A program made the translations under genes and the position numbers. Positions 44,400 through 56,200 of a DNA stretch of 64,000 bases are shown one piece after another. The notes beneath the pieces were generated by a model. It was not told where the DNA came from and searched no databases. It saw nothing but the letters and a program-made list of their open reading frames with translations. Every line of letters starts with the position of its first letter. Positions within the stretch are counted from its first letter, which is position 1. Source of the DNA: Saturnia japonica (lineage: Eukaryota; Arthropoda; Insecta; Lepidoptera; Saturniidae); assembly GCA_033032175.1 (NCBI GenBank), contig CM065321.1, positions 1,386,501 through 1,450,500 on the forward strand. Reading direction: 5' to 3'.

Positions 44400-45290
44400 T
44401 TTTCAAGTTGAGGTTTGTACTAGACTAGAAATTTGGGAATTGAGATAGACAGCAAGTTACAATTTACTGATCACATAAGTATTACGATATCTAAGGCCTG
44501 GAAAATGTGTGGGTTTGTTAAGCGCATGTGTAATGAATTCCGTGACATAAAAACAATATTATATCTATATAAAACCCTGGTTAGGAGCATTTTAGAATAT
44601 GGAACAAGTATTTGGAACCCTCACTATAATATCCATATAAAACCCTGGTTAGGAGCATTTTAGAATATGGAACAAGTATTTGGAACCCTCACTATAATAT
44701 CCATATTGATCGCTTAGAGCGCATTCAACGCAATTTTACAAAATTCCTCGCTCGCAAAGACCAGAAATGCCCTTACCGCGCTGATTATAAAACTCGTTTA
44801 AAGCACTTTAATCTTATATCGCTGCAAAATAGACGTAAGATCTTCGACCTTATTCTTTTACATATGCTTGTTAACGGAGTTGTTTTAGTCCCTGAAGTAT
44901 TACGAGAATTAAATCTAAATGTTCCTAGGAAGATACCAAGATTTCCTGTTCAAAGAACCTTTTCTAAAACGTATTTCAGAACGAATATCTGTTCACCTTT
45001 GAATCGCCTTAAGGATTTGTATAGCGATGTTAATAAAAATAATGTTGATATTGACGTCTTCAATTGCTCTTTCTGGAATTTTCGCTCAAAGTTGTATGAA
45101 TCATTTGGTTTGTAGCTTTGTTCATGTTTGTAATTTATTTGTAATTTGTATTTGTTGGAGTTGTACTGCGGCTTAATTTAATAAGATGTGCATATCTGTA
45201 AAGATACTTCACACAGTCCTTAACTTTTGGTGTATCTGTTATTGTAATATTCTGTGAATGTGTCGTTGATGTGACAATAAATAAATCAAT
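44400..45290 (+). mobile_element. 5'-truncated LINE with ORF2 C-terminal part
   Basis: The frames 44433-44663 (LGIEIDSKLQFTDHI, VRSILEYGTSIWNPHY) and about 44700-45115 (RLERIQRNFTKFLARK, LVPEVLRELNLNVPRK, SFWNFRSKLYESFGL) belong to the region after the reverse transcriptase of a Jockey/CR1-type LINE. A 68-bp tandem duplication (44568-44703) shifts the frame between the two parts. The tail is 'caataaataaatcaataaat'. Confidence 0.75.
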
Positions 45291-45387
45291 AAATATAGCC
45301 CTCGAGATCACATGCAATTTTCGAAAGTCTTTTTTAAACCCTGGAATAGTATCTATTCCTTAGATTACGTTGTGCTTAAAATGAAAC

Positions 45388-46086
45388 AGCGATTCTGGCA
45401 CCTGTCTAGCGGTCGCTATGTGGCGTCGCGCCGCTCAGCGTCTTGTAACGTAAACAATGATGTTGAAGTTATTTTTAAAAGCTAAAAAATTTAGATCACT
45501 CGGTGGCCGCCATTGTGTTTGGATTTTTCTGTTCTTACCATCAGGGGCAGTATGGTCAATGTGCCGAGCTATCATAAAAAACGCTTTATTTTCATTCTTC
45601 TTATACTACTATAGGTATTTTAAAACATTTCTGGCAGGTTATAACTTTCCAAACAATGCTAATACCGACTAAGAGGTGTCAGACTAATTTTATAATATTT
45701 ATTAATGTTTATATTAACATTCCGTAAAGTAGTTAATTTTCTTCTTCTACGTCCTAACTTGGCAACTAGTCCTCTTTAATTAAGACCATCAATGTCATCA
45801 TCAAGTGAATATAGTGTCCTGTCTTATGACAACTTCAGTATCCTAACAAAAATAACTTCAAAAATCATTCTTTTTGTACAGTTTCAAAAGTTCGCCGCCA
45901 GACTGATTTGCGACCGGTTATAAATCTGTCTTAATTGTGTTAAAATACTTATAATAGTACGAAAAGGATGAAAGTAAAATATTAGTTTTTGAAACATAAC
46001 TTCAACATCAATGTTTACCTTACGAGACGTTGAGCGTCGCGACGCAATCGCACCATAGCGACAGCAAAGCCACGGTCAGAATCGCT
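45388..46086. mobile_element. Fold-back element with about 100-bp imperfect inverted ends
   Basis: The left end AGCGATTCTGGCACC.. and the reverse complement of the right end AGCGATTCTGACCGT.. remain alignable for about 100 bases, sharing 'aaacaatgatgttgaagtta' (one mismatch) and 'cgtcgcgccgctcagcgtct' versus 'cgtcgcgacgctcaacgtct'. The interior carries a reversed family A fragment (45730-45860). There is no transposase; superfamily and target duplication were not resolved. Confidence 0.6.
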
Positions 46087-46671
46087 TTTTCGTTTTCAAC
46101 ACAACTTACTAACGAATAAATATTATTCGAGGTTTTAAAAATTAACCTCTAAAAAATTCATGTGCTCTCCAGGACTAGTACAATTATCAAAGGATTAGTA
46201 TTGAGGATCAGTATCACTTGCTATTCATAAACCGTACGCAATCTAACGCAATATTGTTATGCCCGTAAAAGCATGTTAGATTCGCAAGTTACGTGATTTA
46301 ATTCAAGGTACATTCTATTCAAACACGAGTCACGTTTTTCATATTAAACGAGATTGATATTAATTGCTCTAGTCTGAGATTTCAATGCGTAGGTTTTTTT
46401 TTATTGTAACGGTCAATGGAAACGCGTCCTTTAAGCCCATCTTCATTTTATTTTCTAATCTTCAAACATCGCTCTATGCGGTTGGCGGTTCCCCTATCAA
46501 AGCATTCCAAGCAGTTCTTGTGGTAACCCTAAAGGCATGTTTGTAGTAATTATTTATAATCCACATCACTTGTAATTGTACAGAATAACCAAACTGTTCA
46601 CGCAAAATGCCACCAATATTAAATAACATTCGAGTCCAGTAACATAATTCTATAGATTTACTGGCTGTGCC

Positions 46672-47030
46672 CGCGGCTGCACTAGCGTGGACTACAGAAT
46701 GTCGTCAATCGTGCAAACGTGCATATCATGCTACCCCTGCTCCCGGTTATTTTAACCATTTAAGCGCCCGAATTGATTCAACATTACTAGTTTTTATTTT
46801 GCTCGGAACCCTAATTCTATTTCTAAAATAAAAGTAGACTAAGTTACTCCTTATAACATCAGTTATCAGTCAAAAAAGTGCCGTCAAAATCGGGTCTGAG
46901 ATCATCTAGAACAAACAGACAGATAGACAAAATGTTTAGAAATGGTTTTTTTTTGTTACAGTTATCGTATATACTTTCATAATTATGCACTTAGTAAAAA
47001 GTTGACAGTTTTATTAATTATATAGTTATA
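46672..47030 (+). repeat. Lepidopteran retroposon ('ggctgtgcccgcggctgc' start)
   Basis: It begins 'ggctgtgcccgcggctgcac', contains 'gtgccgtcaaaatcgggtct' and 'aacaaacagacagatagaca', and ends 'attaattatatagtt'. It is homologous to 49385-49892. Confidence 0.7.
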
Positions 47031-47034
47031 AAAA

Positions 47035-48770
47035 CTACACGACAAATTAACATGCAGAAACTGTCAACGTATAGGTTGTGTCTAGTTTTGCCAGCTTTAG
47101 AAACTAGTATTACCGGGAAGTTATTAGATGTCGGACAGAGGTGGAAAACCCAGGGACCCAGCAAAAAATATGTCTCATAAAGGACATTAAATTGTCAGAA
47201 AAGTTCAGTAAAGTTGTCTAAGTCAAAGATTTCTAAAGTGGGTTACGTGGAAATTCATCATCAGGGTTTAACTCACTGCTAAACAAAATTAGTTAATTAC
47301 AGTTAGCCTTTTAAATGGATTTATCATAAACGCATTTAGAGATTTTAGAGTCATCTTGCATGAGACATACAGTGCGCTGAATTAGTTAAACATTATTAGC
47401 GAGTCAGTAAAGCAGTCTCTGCGTTCCGTTTCACATTTTGACGAGTTTCTTAACCCGAAAAGCGCGATGATCTATAGAACTTATGCGTACAGTATATGTG
47501 TATAATGAAACGTGCATAGTTGGACGTCATTGTTTGTTGTCTCGTCAAAATCAATTGAATAACATGAAAATAGTGAAACTATCTTCTATTAGATACGAGT
47601 GAGAAATGTGGTAAAAGTGTTAATACCACGCGGACCCTATGATTGTCTCTGTTCTTCTATATTCCTATATTTTTTTATAGATAATTTGTATTTTTAAATA
47701 GTAAGGAGTCGCTTAAACGTGTTTAGCGGCGCTAAATAGCCATTTTTGGCTATTTAATTGTGACAGTTCGTTAAACATATGTATTTAGCAACTAATTTTT
47801 CTTTGTGCAGGACGCTAATTTTGTTTAATCACTTTAAATGCGTTGTCTTACTTTAATTATGTTTAAATATGTTACGCAAGTCGCCCTAAATCGTTTAACT
47901 ATTTTGGCTGTAAAATAATATCACTATCTCAATAATTACCCAACAGCGAAAAAGGAGTTACAGTATTATTTAGTAAAGTGTGTTTGTTGCAGTCTGTTTT
48001 TTTCCTTTTTGATAATTTATTTTAATAAACGTCCTTCGTTTGTTATTATTTAACGAAGGGTTCCATAAAATATATCATATTAAAAAGTTTAGAAATAACT
48101 ACTGTAAACAGCGGTTAGATGATAAAAGCCTATAGTTTTTGTAATCGTTTGCTAAAATAATTTCCTAAAATGTAATCTTCCTTTGTGTAATGTAAAACGT
48201 AATCAAATGTACGAGTTTATAAATAATAATTAGGCCTAATGTTATCGTAATGAAATACTTCAGATAATGGTGGTTTTAAGGCTCCTGATACCAATGTAAT
48301 ATAGATAATATTAGCTGCCTCATGCCAATATTTCACCCATTATAGAATCTGTTTTCACGCTAGAAAAAATTGTTCCCAATGAAAGAAGTTATCAAACAAT
48401 TTTTAATGAATACATTTTTTCCTCAGTAACCGAGTACATAAGCTATAAAATGATATTTGGTATAGTAGCGGAACTGTGCCTCATAGTTAGTACAGTACAA
48501 TCCATCGAGTCGCCACAGTCATGCAAGCCTGTTTAAATAGAAACTGGATAAACACCGGGTGATCTCAAAAAGCGACGCGCATGAACAAATCATTATGACG
48601 GACTTTTCACCAACTGCATGCAATATTACGAGAGATTTTACACAGGTTTTCATTTCAATCTAAATAAACATTCATTATGTTTTAAGAGTGTGTTGATCAA
48701 GTGGCAGGGCGTTTAGAGATCGCGCCGAATAACAAACATTCAAATTTTATAATCAACCCTGAAATACGGT
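47035..48770. other. Stretch without recognised genes
   Basis: AT-rich sequence. No coding exon, RNA gene or shared repeat was recognised. If IDH3A continues to the right, this is intronic or upstream DNA of that gene. Confidence 0.5.
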
Positions 48771-48774
48771 AATT

Positions 48775-48812
48775 TGCCTCATTAGCCTAGTGGTCGTAAG
48801 CGCGACTGCTAT
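48775..48812 (+). repeat. tRNA-derived SINE head fragment
   Basis: 'cctcattagcctagtggtcg' and 'taagcgcgactgctat' match the A-box head of the SINE at 61794-62053. It breaks off where the TGACGTCA repeat begins. Confidence 0.6.
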
Positions 48813-49216
48813 GTATGTTTAAAAATTAAAGTAAATTATTGAGTAAAATTGATCTACAGATAAAATGCCTAAAACAAAAAATTTGCCCTTTGGAAAATTT
48901 AATATTTTTATCTGTGAGTCACATGGTTTGAAACGACGATTAGAAAACGTGACGTCACCATTCAGGAAATATGGACGTAAGACTCTTGTGTGAGTTGTCA
49001 CACGTCTTGTCACTGCTATCGTGCAAAATGATATATAAAATGAATAATGACGTCACGGGACCATAATGCAGTGTTTTGTGGCATATTTTTTATTTAAATA
49101 AAAAAATCTTTATATATCACTTTTTATGGTATATTAATAAAAAAACTATTCATAGGTATTATTTTCAACATATAAAGTGTATAAAACAAATTTACAAGTT
49201 GTCAACCCTGGATTAT
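48812..49216 (+). repeat. Dispersed repeat with TGACGTCA-type boxes, copy 2
   Basis: This is the reference copy of the family. It contains 'gaaaacgtgacgtcaccatt' (48944-48962 region), 'aataatgacgtcacgggacc' (49043-49062 region) and the end 'caacatataaagtgtataaa'. There is no frame of interest. Confidence 0.7.
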
Positions 49217-49384
49217 AACTATTGGTAAGTTTTTCTAAAAAAATTAAACCCTTCAAATATGAGGGCCGAATAAAGTAGACAAAATCGTGTCTCTCGTGAA
49301 CCATTTCGAAGCATAGTTTTACTTGTTTTTTTGTCATTTTTCAGCGTAATATACACATTTTATAATGTGCTGATTTATGTAATG

Positions 49385-49892
49385 ACTAGCTGTGCCCGTG
49401 GCTTCGCTCACGTGGACTACGGAATGCCCGCGCGAATCTTGTTCCTCCGCTCCCGGCTATTTTAAACACAAAAATACTTATTGTGGGTGTTCCTTAGAAG
49501 ACAGATGTATACTCTCCCGGACTTTTTTGTATGTGTTTTTAATGTCTATGATTATGTAGTACATTCATTTGCTATATCTTTTATGGATTACTCAGCATAA
49601 GCCATTTAAGCGCCCGAATTGATTCACCACGACCAGTTTTTTTATATTTGTGCGGAACACTAATTCTTTTTCTAAAATAAAAGTAGCCAAAGTTACTCCC
49701 TATATCATCAGCTATCTATCAGTGAAAGTCCCGTCAAAATCGGTCCAACCGTTTTGGAGATTACCCGGAATTAACAGACAGACACAAAAAAAAATTAAAT
49801 GGGCTTTTTGTTATAAGTGTATATATGCATTTAGTAAAAAACTGTTATTTTGACATTACAAACAGACCCTTCAAGTTTATTAATTGTATAGA
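49385..49892 (+). repeat. Lepidopteran retroposon ('ctagctgtgcccgtggcttc'), near full length
   Basis: Start 'ctagctgtgcccgtggcttc', middle 'atttaagcgcccgaattgat' and 'gtcaaaatcggtccaaccgt', then 'ttaacagacagacacaaa' and tail 'ttaattgtatagat'. The 'cagacagac' and 'tatagat' endings are those of RTE-type derived lepidopteran repeats. Confidence 0.75.
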
Positions 49893-50649
49893 TAACAGTA
49901 GATTACCTACCGGGCTTGTTGAATAACACAAAATTGTACGATTCAAATAATTGTACCGTACAATATACGGTAGCAAAACGCTACAAAAATAAATGTGGCA
50001 ACATTATTTACCAGTTTGACATTAGTGAGTGATTGCCAATTTACTCCGTGGGAATAAAAACGCGTTATAATGACTTACACTGAAAATAATATTTGATTTC
50101 CTTTCGAGAAAGTTTATAATTTCTACTCCGGACATCAATTCGTCATATCATGTGATTCAATTCCATAAATCTATTTCGATAGTATATAATCTTTTATATC
50201 ATGATTTATTATTCGACTGGTTGAAGGGGATTGAATCATAATCTCGCCGAGCCAGATTGATCGGTAAATTCCTTAAGCCTTTATGCATAATGTTGTAGTT
50301 AAATATTATTGATAAAAAGCTTAACATATACGATATTTTATGTACTAACGTATCGTAGTATTAAATCTACCTATCTATCGTTACGCTATGTACCTAGTAG
50401 GGTGGGCAGAAAATATGATCCCATTTTACGGAAATTCATCGTATTGATTGACGTCTCTATGCTACTTCCGCATTGGAAGAAATGACAGCGCTCTGATACG
50501 GCAATCTTATACTAAACATGCAGTTTAAATTTTAAATTATTTTTACAAAGTTTCTCTTTAGTTATTGTAGTGAAACTGAAAAAGATTTAATGTTTAATGA
50601 ACTTTATTTCGAAAACATTCATTTTTACTTAGCTTGCATGCATTCTCAG

Positions 50650-51256
50650 TCCTTACATATTATAAAATTGACGTTTTGTACGGGAGGAATATAAAGTCAA
50701 TTTTTTTTGTAAAATATATTTAATTGATCAAAGTATGCACTTTTGCCATCTCATAGGTAGTTCATTGATCCCTTTACTAAAAAAAACCATGGGGGCGAGA
50801 ATTAATAAACTCTTTGAAGGCGGTTTGGACTGCCGCATCAGAGCTGAATTTTTTCCCTTGTAAGTTGTCAAAGTTCCGGAAAAAACGGTAATCTGTTGAA
50901 GCAAGGTCCGGGGAGTATGGTAGATGTCGCAGACATTCCAATTGGAGCTCATCTAACTTAATGGTTGTTTGTTGTGCAGTGTGTGGTCTTGCGTTGTCGT
51001 GAAGCAGCAGTGGCCTAGAGCGATTGACCAATCTCGGTTGTTTAGCAGCTAGTTCTTCCTTCATGGTTTGCAGTTGCTGACAATAGATATCTGCCGTAAT
51101 CGTTTGGCCAGATTTTAGAAAGCTGTAGTGAACGACACCGGCGCTAGTCCACCAAACACTCACAAGTAACTGTTTCTGAGTCAATTTTCGTTTTGGACAG
51201 GATTTGGCTGGGTCTACCGGGTTCAGCCATTGCGACGAGCGCTTTCGATTACGCAC
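50650..51256 (-). pseudogene. Mariner transposase fragment (SETMAR/cecropia-like)
   Basis: On the minus strand the frame reads RKRSSQWLNPVDPAKSCPKR, LLVSVWWTSAGVVHYSFLKS, then LLHDNARPHTAQ (second catalytic Asp) and LPYSPDLASTDYRFF (third). A frame change near 50780 carries the C-terminus (INELPMRWQKCIL) into another frame. The N-terminal half, including the first catalytic Asp, is missing; it breaks off at 51256 in family B repeat sequence. Confidence 0.85.
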
Positions 51257-51489
51257 GCAATACCGCTTAAAAAGGGGTAGAAAGTTTTTGCTTCACGTAT
51301 TAATCTAAAGATATCTAGGCGACATTGCTCTGCTTGTCGATTATTTAAAAACACCCATCTAGATAAACTTGGTAAGTATAACATTATTAATTTATACTTA
51401 TAAATAATATGTATATTCGTAAAAACTTAGTTAGATTTTGTCAAAGATCAGCACAATGTTAATACTAGATATAGAGATAAATTAATCGT

Positions 51490-52255
51490 AACGTGTTTTA
51501 GACTAAGTAGGTCCAATAAAAGTTTTTTAGGTAATTGTGTCAGGTTTTATAATATTGTTACACCCGTGGTTATTAAAAATGCCGCGTGAAGAAGATTTAT
51601 TTCAATTCCACGCAGTTACAAAATAAACGAACTCACAACACTGTTATTTATTCCACTGTGGTTTCGCTTCCTTTTATCGCTCGATGTTATCGCTTTATAA
51701 TTCAAAACTGAACTGCCTCGGCGCCGCGCCTGAGCCGCTTAAATACCTACATAAACGATCCCACAAAAATCGTGAATCATCGCTAACTTTCTCGACCTTT
51801 ACTTTCTATGCCTACTCGATGACGTAATCGAGGCGATAAGCCCTATACATGTGTGTAAACTGCGATGTTGCGGTTGTTTACGACGCGAACATTATTTCGA
51901 AGTCCTGAGAAGTATGTAGGTACTTCGAGATATTTCGGGAAAAGCATATTACTGATTTACTGGACAACAAGTTCAATGACCATGTCAAACAAGTTTTACT
52001 TTCAAAAGGTTATTATAGGGTGGATCATTATGTGAATGATAGTGATGTGTGGAAGTGACTCCCTCTCTGTGCATCCATTAAATTATTATTATTGTTTTAT
52101 TTAACACTTTAGTATAGTTGGAAAAAAAGGTAAACCCGATCGAGTTTCTTACCGGTTATTCTCGATGTCTGGGATATTTTCCGAACTGGCAGTAGTGTTA
52201 TGACGTTCTTTATGTGCCTTCTTAGGGCCTACATTGAATAAGGTTTTTTTATTGA
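51490..52255 (+). mobile_element. LINE 3' end split by an LTR-like insertion
   Basis: 51490-51555 and 51941-52255 together match 13008-13400 and the end of the LINE at 61150-61560. ORF2 end codons, 'tggatcattatgtgaatgat' and 'ttcttaccggttattctcga' are present. About 385 bases of foreign sequence separate the halves. Confidence 0.7.
51556..51940 (-). mobile_element. LTR-like insertion (possible solo LTR)
   Basis: It is foreign sequence inside the LINE 3' end. Read on the minus strand it has a TATA-like 'tatttaag', about 30 bases later an arthropod initiator-like 'gttcagtt', then 'aataaataacag' and an end in 'ggtgtaaca'. That is the order of promoter and poly(A) signal expected in an LTR. The left boundary on the plus strand starts TGTTACACC; the other end and the target duplication are unclear. 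Confidence 0.4.
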
Positions 52256-52431
52256 TGAAGCACCAATGTTTGTTTGTTTATTTGAATGCGCTAAGCTCAG
52301 TTATCTGTCAGATTAGAGAATTAATTTTTTTTGCATTTTATAGCCTACTAGCTATGCCCCACGGGTTCAACCGTTTAACCAACTCTACCGCAACGCGTCA
52401 TGTAGTCTAACTTAGCTCTCATTTCTAGTAC

Positions 52432-52720
52432 TTGCCTATATCTTTCCATATTACTGCTCCGCTTCTTAGTCGCATAATAAATAAAGAAATGGATAAAAAT
52501 AGGAAAAAAGACGATTCAATAAATGTAACTGTCGAAGGAGTGCACAACTCGAACAGTTCAGAGGTAGCAACTGTTTTTCAGGAATACTTCACAAATATAC
52601 CGCTAGAGGTAACAAAAAATATTAAATCATCACCTAGTGGAGCAGCATCACTTTTGGAAAACCTGAGTACACCTTTAAATTCAAAATTTAATTTTACATC
52701 TATTAGTGCAGGTGATTGCA
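52432..52720 (+). pseudogene. LINE ORF2 segment (before the reverse transcriptase), left of the nested elements
   Basis: The frame starting at 52432 encodes RIINKEMDKNRKKDDSINV and VATVFQEYFTNIPLEVT, typical of the linker between endonuclease and reverse transcriptase of Jockey-type LINEs. It breaks off near 52720 at BEL sequence. The reverse transcriptase continues at 60096; some 75-80 codons are missing between the two pieces. Confidence 0.65.
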
Positions 52721-53077
52721 GATCGCTGATTCTCGGTTCGCGGGCTACGCCGAGCGCGTCTATTTTGAAATGCCGTTCTACGAGCTCGTGTAGACTTTCG
52801 TTCCGGATCTCGCTGCCAGTGTTGCGTTCAGGTGCGTATATGTGTAGCAGGGCTTCGCTGTGGCCAATGATCACGTGTGGTGCGGTTCCGTGCACCACCC
52901 AATCCCAGTTGAGTTTTCGACGCCGCCGGCTGGTTCGGTTTGCCGACGCGTAGCTCTCTGGATACGATCATCTCCCAGTGGTCCGTACCTATCAAAATAC
53001 GCGGCCTCGCCTTCTCATAGCACACCTGCTTCACTTTCAAATTGCGCAAGTGAGCGTGTTGGAGTGTGCTTAGAGAC
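52720..53077 (-). pseudogene. BEL/Pao pol fragment left of the Ty3 insertion
   Basis: The minus-strand reading includes YEKARPRILIGTDHWEMIVS and, after a frame change, WVVHGTAPHVIIGHSEALLH. These fit the pol segment following the protease in BEL elements (PRILIG..W). It is truncated at about 52720. Confidence 0.7.
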
Positions 53078-53148
53078 TGTTGTGATTATGAAGGTGATTT
53101 GAAATAAAGTAATTGTTGTCTGACCCGCGTATCATTAACACCACAACA
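53078..53148 (+). repeat. 5' LTR of the Ty3/gypsy element, 71 bp
   Basis: It begins TGTTGTGATTATG and ends ATTAACACCACAACA. Terminal 7-bp inverted repeats are TGTTGTG/CACAACA. It contains 'gaaataaag', a possible poly(A) signal. It is base-for-base identical to 57465-57535. Confidence 0.92.
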
Positions 53149-53262
53149 TGGTGGCAGCGGTAAAAAAAAAAGTGGTTTACACGTGAATTAATACAAATAT
53201 AAACCATTTGTACATTGTGTAGAAGGATTGTAGTGGAACTCAAGTGTTATTAATCATCAAAA

Positions 53263-56200
53263 ATGGAACACGCGCGACCTCCTTCAGAGTTTATTATGGA
53301 AGGTGGACCTGCCGGCCGGGCCGACGGGTGGAAGCGCTGGCAACAACAGTTTATGGTGTTTCTAAATGCATCTGGAGTTTATAAGGAACCGCCAAAAATC
53401 CAGGCAAGCTTACTCGTAAATTTGATTGGCCCAGAAGGTTTTAATATATATCAAACCTTTCAATTTGAGAACGAAACCGAAAGAAATGATATTAAATCTG
53501 TGTTAAAAAAATTCGACAGTCATTTCGGTACAAAATCGAATACTACGCTTGTTCGTTATAAGTTTTTCACACGTAATCAAGAAGAGGGCGAGTCCATTAT
53601 ACAATACGTAACGGCATTACGTTTAATCAGTAAAGATTGCGAATTTTCTACCTTAGAAGATGATCTCATTAAAGACCGTATAGTATGCGGCGTGCTGAGT
53701 ACTAGAACAAGAAATCGGCTATTACGTGCGGATAACCTTGACCTTGATTTGGCCGTAAAATTATGTCAAGCCGACGAAATAACTTTAGAAAGCGAACAAC
53801 AAATCGGAGATAGCGTCATTCAAGCAAACGGTACGCATGTAGACGGAGTCCAGACACGTGGCTGGCGCGGATGGCGCGGCAGGCGAGGCGGAGCGCGAAC
53901 ACGCGGCGAGGGTCGTGCATCTGCATCGCAGCTTGCTGGTGCATCGAGCGCGATGACGTCACGTCGCACCGACATCGCCGATTGGCGCACGCGACCGCGG
54001 TCGGGCCCTGCGCTGGCGCCGGTGTGCGATGGTTGCGGGGACGTGCGGTGCGCGTGGGCCGAATGCCCCGCGCGCAACATCACTTGTTTTGTATGCGGTA
54101 ATCGCGGACATTTCGCGAGAATGTGTAATTGCAATCGTTCATTAGAGGAGGGTAGGAAGATAACAGGGCGAGTTCATTATGTTGAGAACGATGATGATAG
54201 TTATTCTAACGAAAATGATCAGTTTTATGTATTAATGGTTTCGGAAAATGATAAATGCGAGTCGTGGCATAAAGTGCTAATATGTAATAATAAAAGTGTT
54301 AAATTTAAGCCAGATACTGGTTCCGATGTCAATATAATGTCTTACGACACATTTAGAAATTTAGGGTTTAATGAAACAGATATTGTTCGAAAGCAAATTT
54401 CTTTGGAGTCGTACACCCACACGACGATCCCTGTAGTGGGGACGTCTTTGTTGACAATAGCACTTAATGAAACGATGTACAAAATATTAGTTGTAATTGC
54501 CAATATGAGATGTGAAAGCGTGTTGGGACGAAAGTCTTGTGTGCAGTTAGGCTTAGTAAAACGAATTGATTCTATTATAACGAATAATTACGAGGATTTA
54601 TTTAAGGGTTTGGGTTGTTTACCAGGAGAATATCATATAACTGTTGATGAAACGGTTCGGCCGGTTATAAGTGCTTCTAGAAAAATCCCGTTAGGGTTGC
54701 GTGATATCTTAAAACGAGAACTTTTTGAAATGGAACAGTTGGGAGTTATTATGAAAGTTGATTATCCAACCCAGTGGGTACATCCGTTGGTTTTAGTAGC
54801 TAAAAAGAATAATGGTATTAGAATATGTCTCGATCCCCGTGAGTTAAATCGTGCAGTTCAACGCGCACATTTTCAACTACCTACAGTATCAGAGCTGGCA
54901 GCGCAGTTACACGCCGCACGTTATTTTTCGGTTCTGGATGCTAATTCCGGGTTCTGGAATATACAACTTGATAGTCAGAGTGCTGATTTGTGTACGTTTG
55001 CTACACCATTCGGGCGCTACCAATTTCTTCGCCTTCCTTTCGGTATAAGCTGTGCATCGGAAGTTTTCCATGCTAAATTGCGTCAATTTTTAGAAAACCT
55101 GGAGGGGGTAGATAGTTTTATCAACGATATTCTAGTATGGGGCAGTACAAAGGAAGAACATGACCTTAGATTGAAAGCCTTATTAGAAAGAGCCAGAAAC
55201 ATAAATTTAAAATTTAACAAGGCTAAATGTCAAATAGGTGTGGAGCAGGTCACGTATTTAGGCCATGTGTTTAGTGCTAAAGGGATGAGCCCTGATTATA
55301 ATAAAATCAGAGCAATAAAAGAAATGCCTACTCCAACAGACAAAAAGAGCTTACAGCGATTTTTAGGTTTAGTAAATTACTTGTCAAAATTTATTCCTAA
55401 TTATTCAAAACACGCCATACCTTTAAACAATCTTTTAAAAAAAGATAATGAATGGCGTTGGGAAGAAAGTGAACAGTCTTCACTTGAATTATTAAAAGAG
55501 AGTGTATGCCAGGCACCCGTTCTTGGTTTATACAATGTATCACGGTATGTAACATTATCCGTGGACGCATCCAATCACGCACTCGGAGCTGTGCTCCTAC
55601 AAGACGGTCACCCCGTAGAGTATGCATCCCGCACCCTAACTGATGCACAGACACGTTATGCGCAAGTGGAAAAGGAATTATTGGCCATTGTATTTGCATG
55701 TGAGAGGTTTCATCAATACATTTTTGGTAAAAAAAAAATTTTAGTTGAGACAGATCACAAGCCGCTCGAGAACATTTTTCTAAAACCTGTAATGTCCGTC
55801 CCGGCACGCTTACATCGTATGATGTTGAGAATACAAAGCTATGATATTGTAGTGAATTATGTCCCAGGTAAATATATGTATATAGCGGATACGTTGTCTC
55901 GTGCGCCACTACCTGAGTTATATAGTGAGGAAATTCACACGAATGTAGTTTATCAGCTTAAAATGATAGTAAATACTTTACCAATTTCAAATCAGAAACT
56001 TACTTTAATTAAGAAACAAACCAAATCCGATCCAGTTTTTCAATCATTATTGAATTATATTAATAATGGATGGCCTTATCATAAGTTTAATATTTCCAAT
56101 GATGTAAAAATGTATTGGTCTATAAAAGAAAATTTGTACGTAATTGACGGTGTAATATTTAAGGACAATTTGGTGATGATACCTACATCTATGAGACAAC

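Noticed and set aside
45457..45672. 71-codon plus-strand frame as a small gene
   Set aside because: Lies wholly within the fold-back element and spans its TIR; no family similarity.
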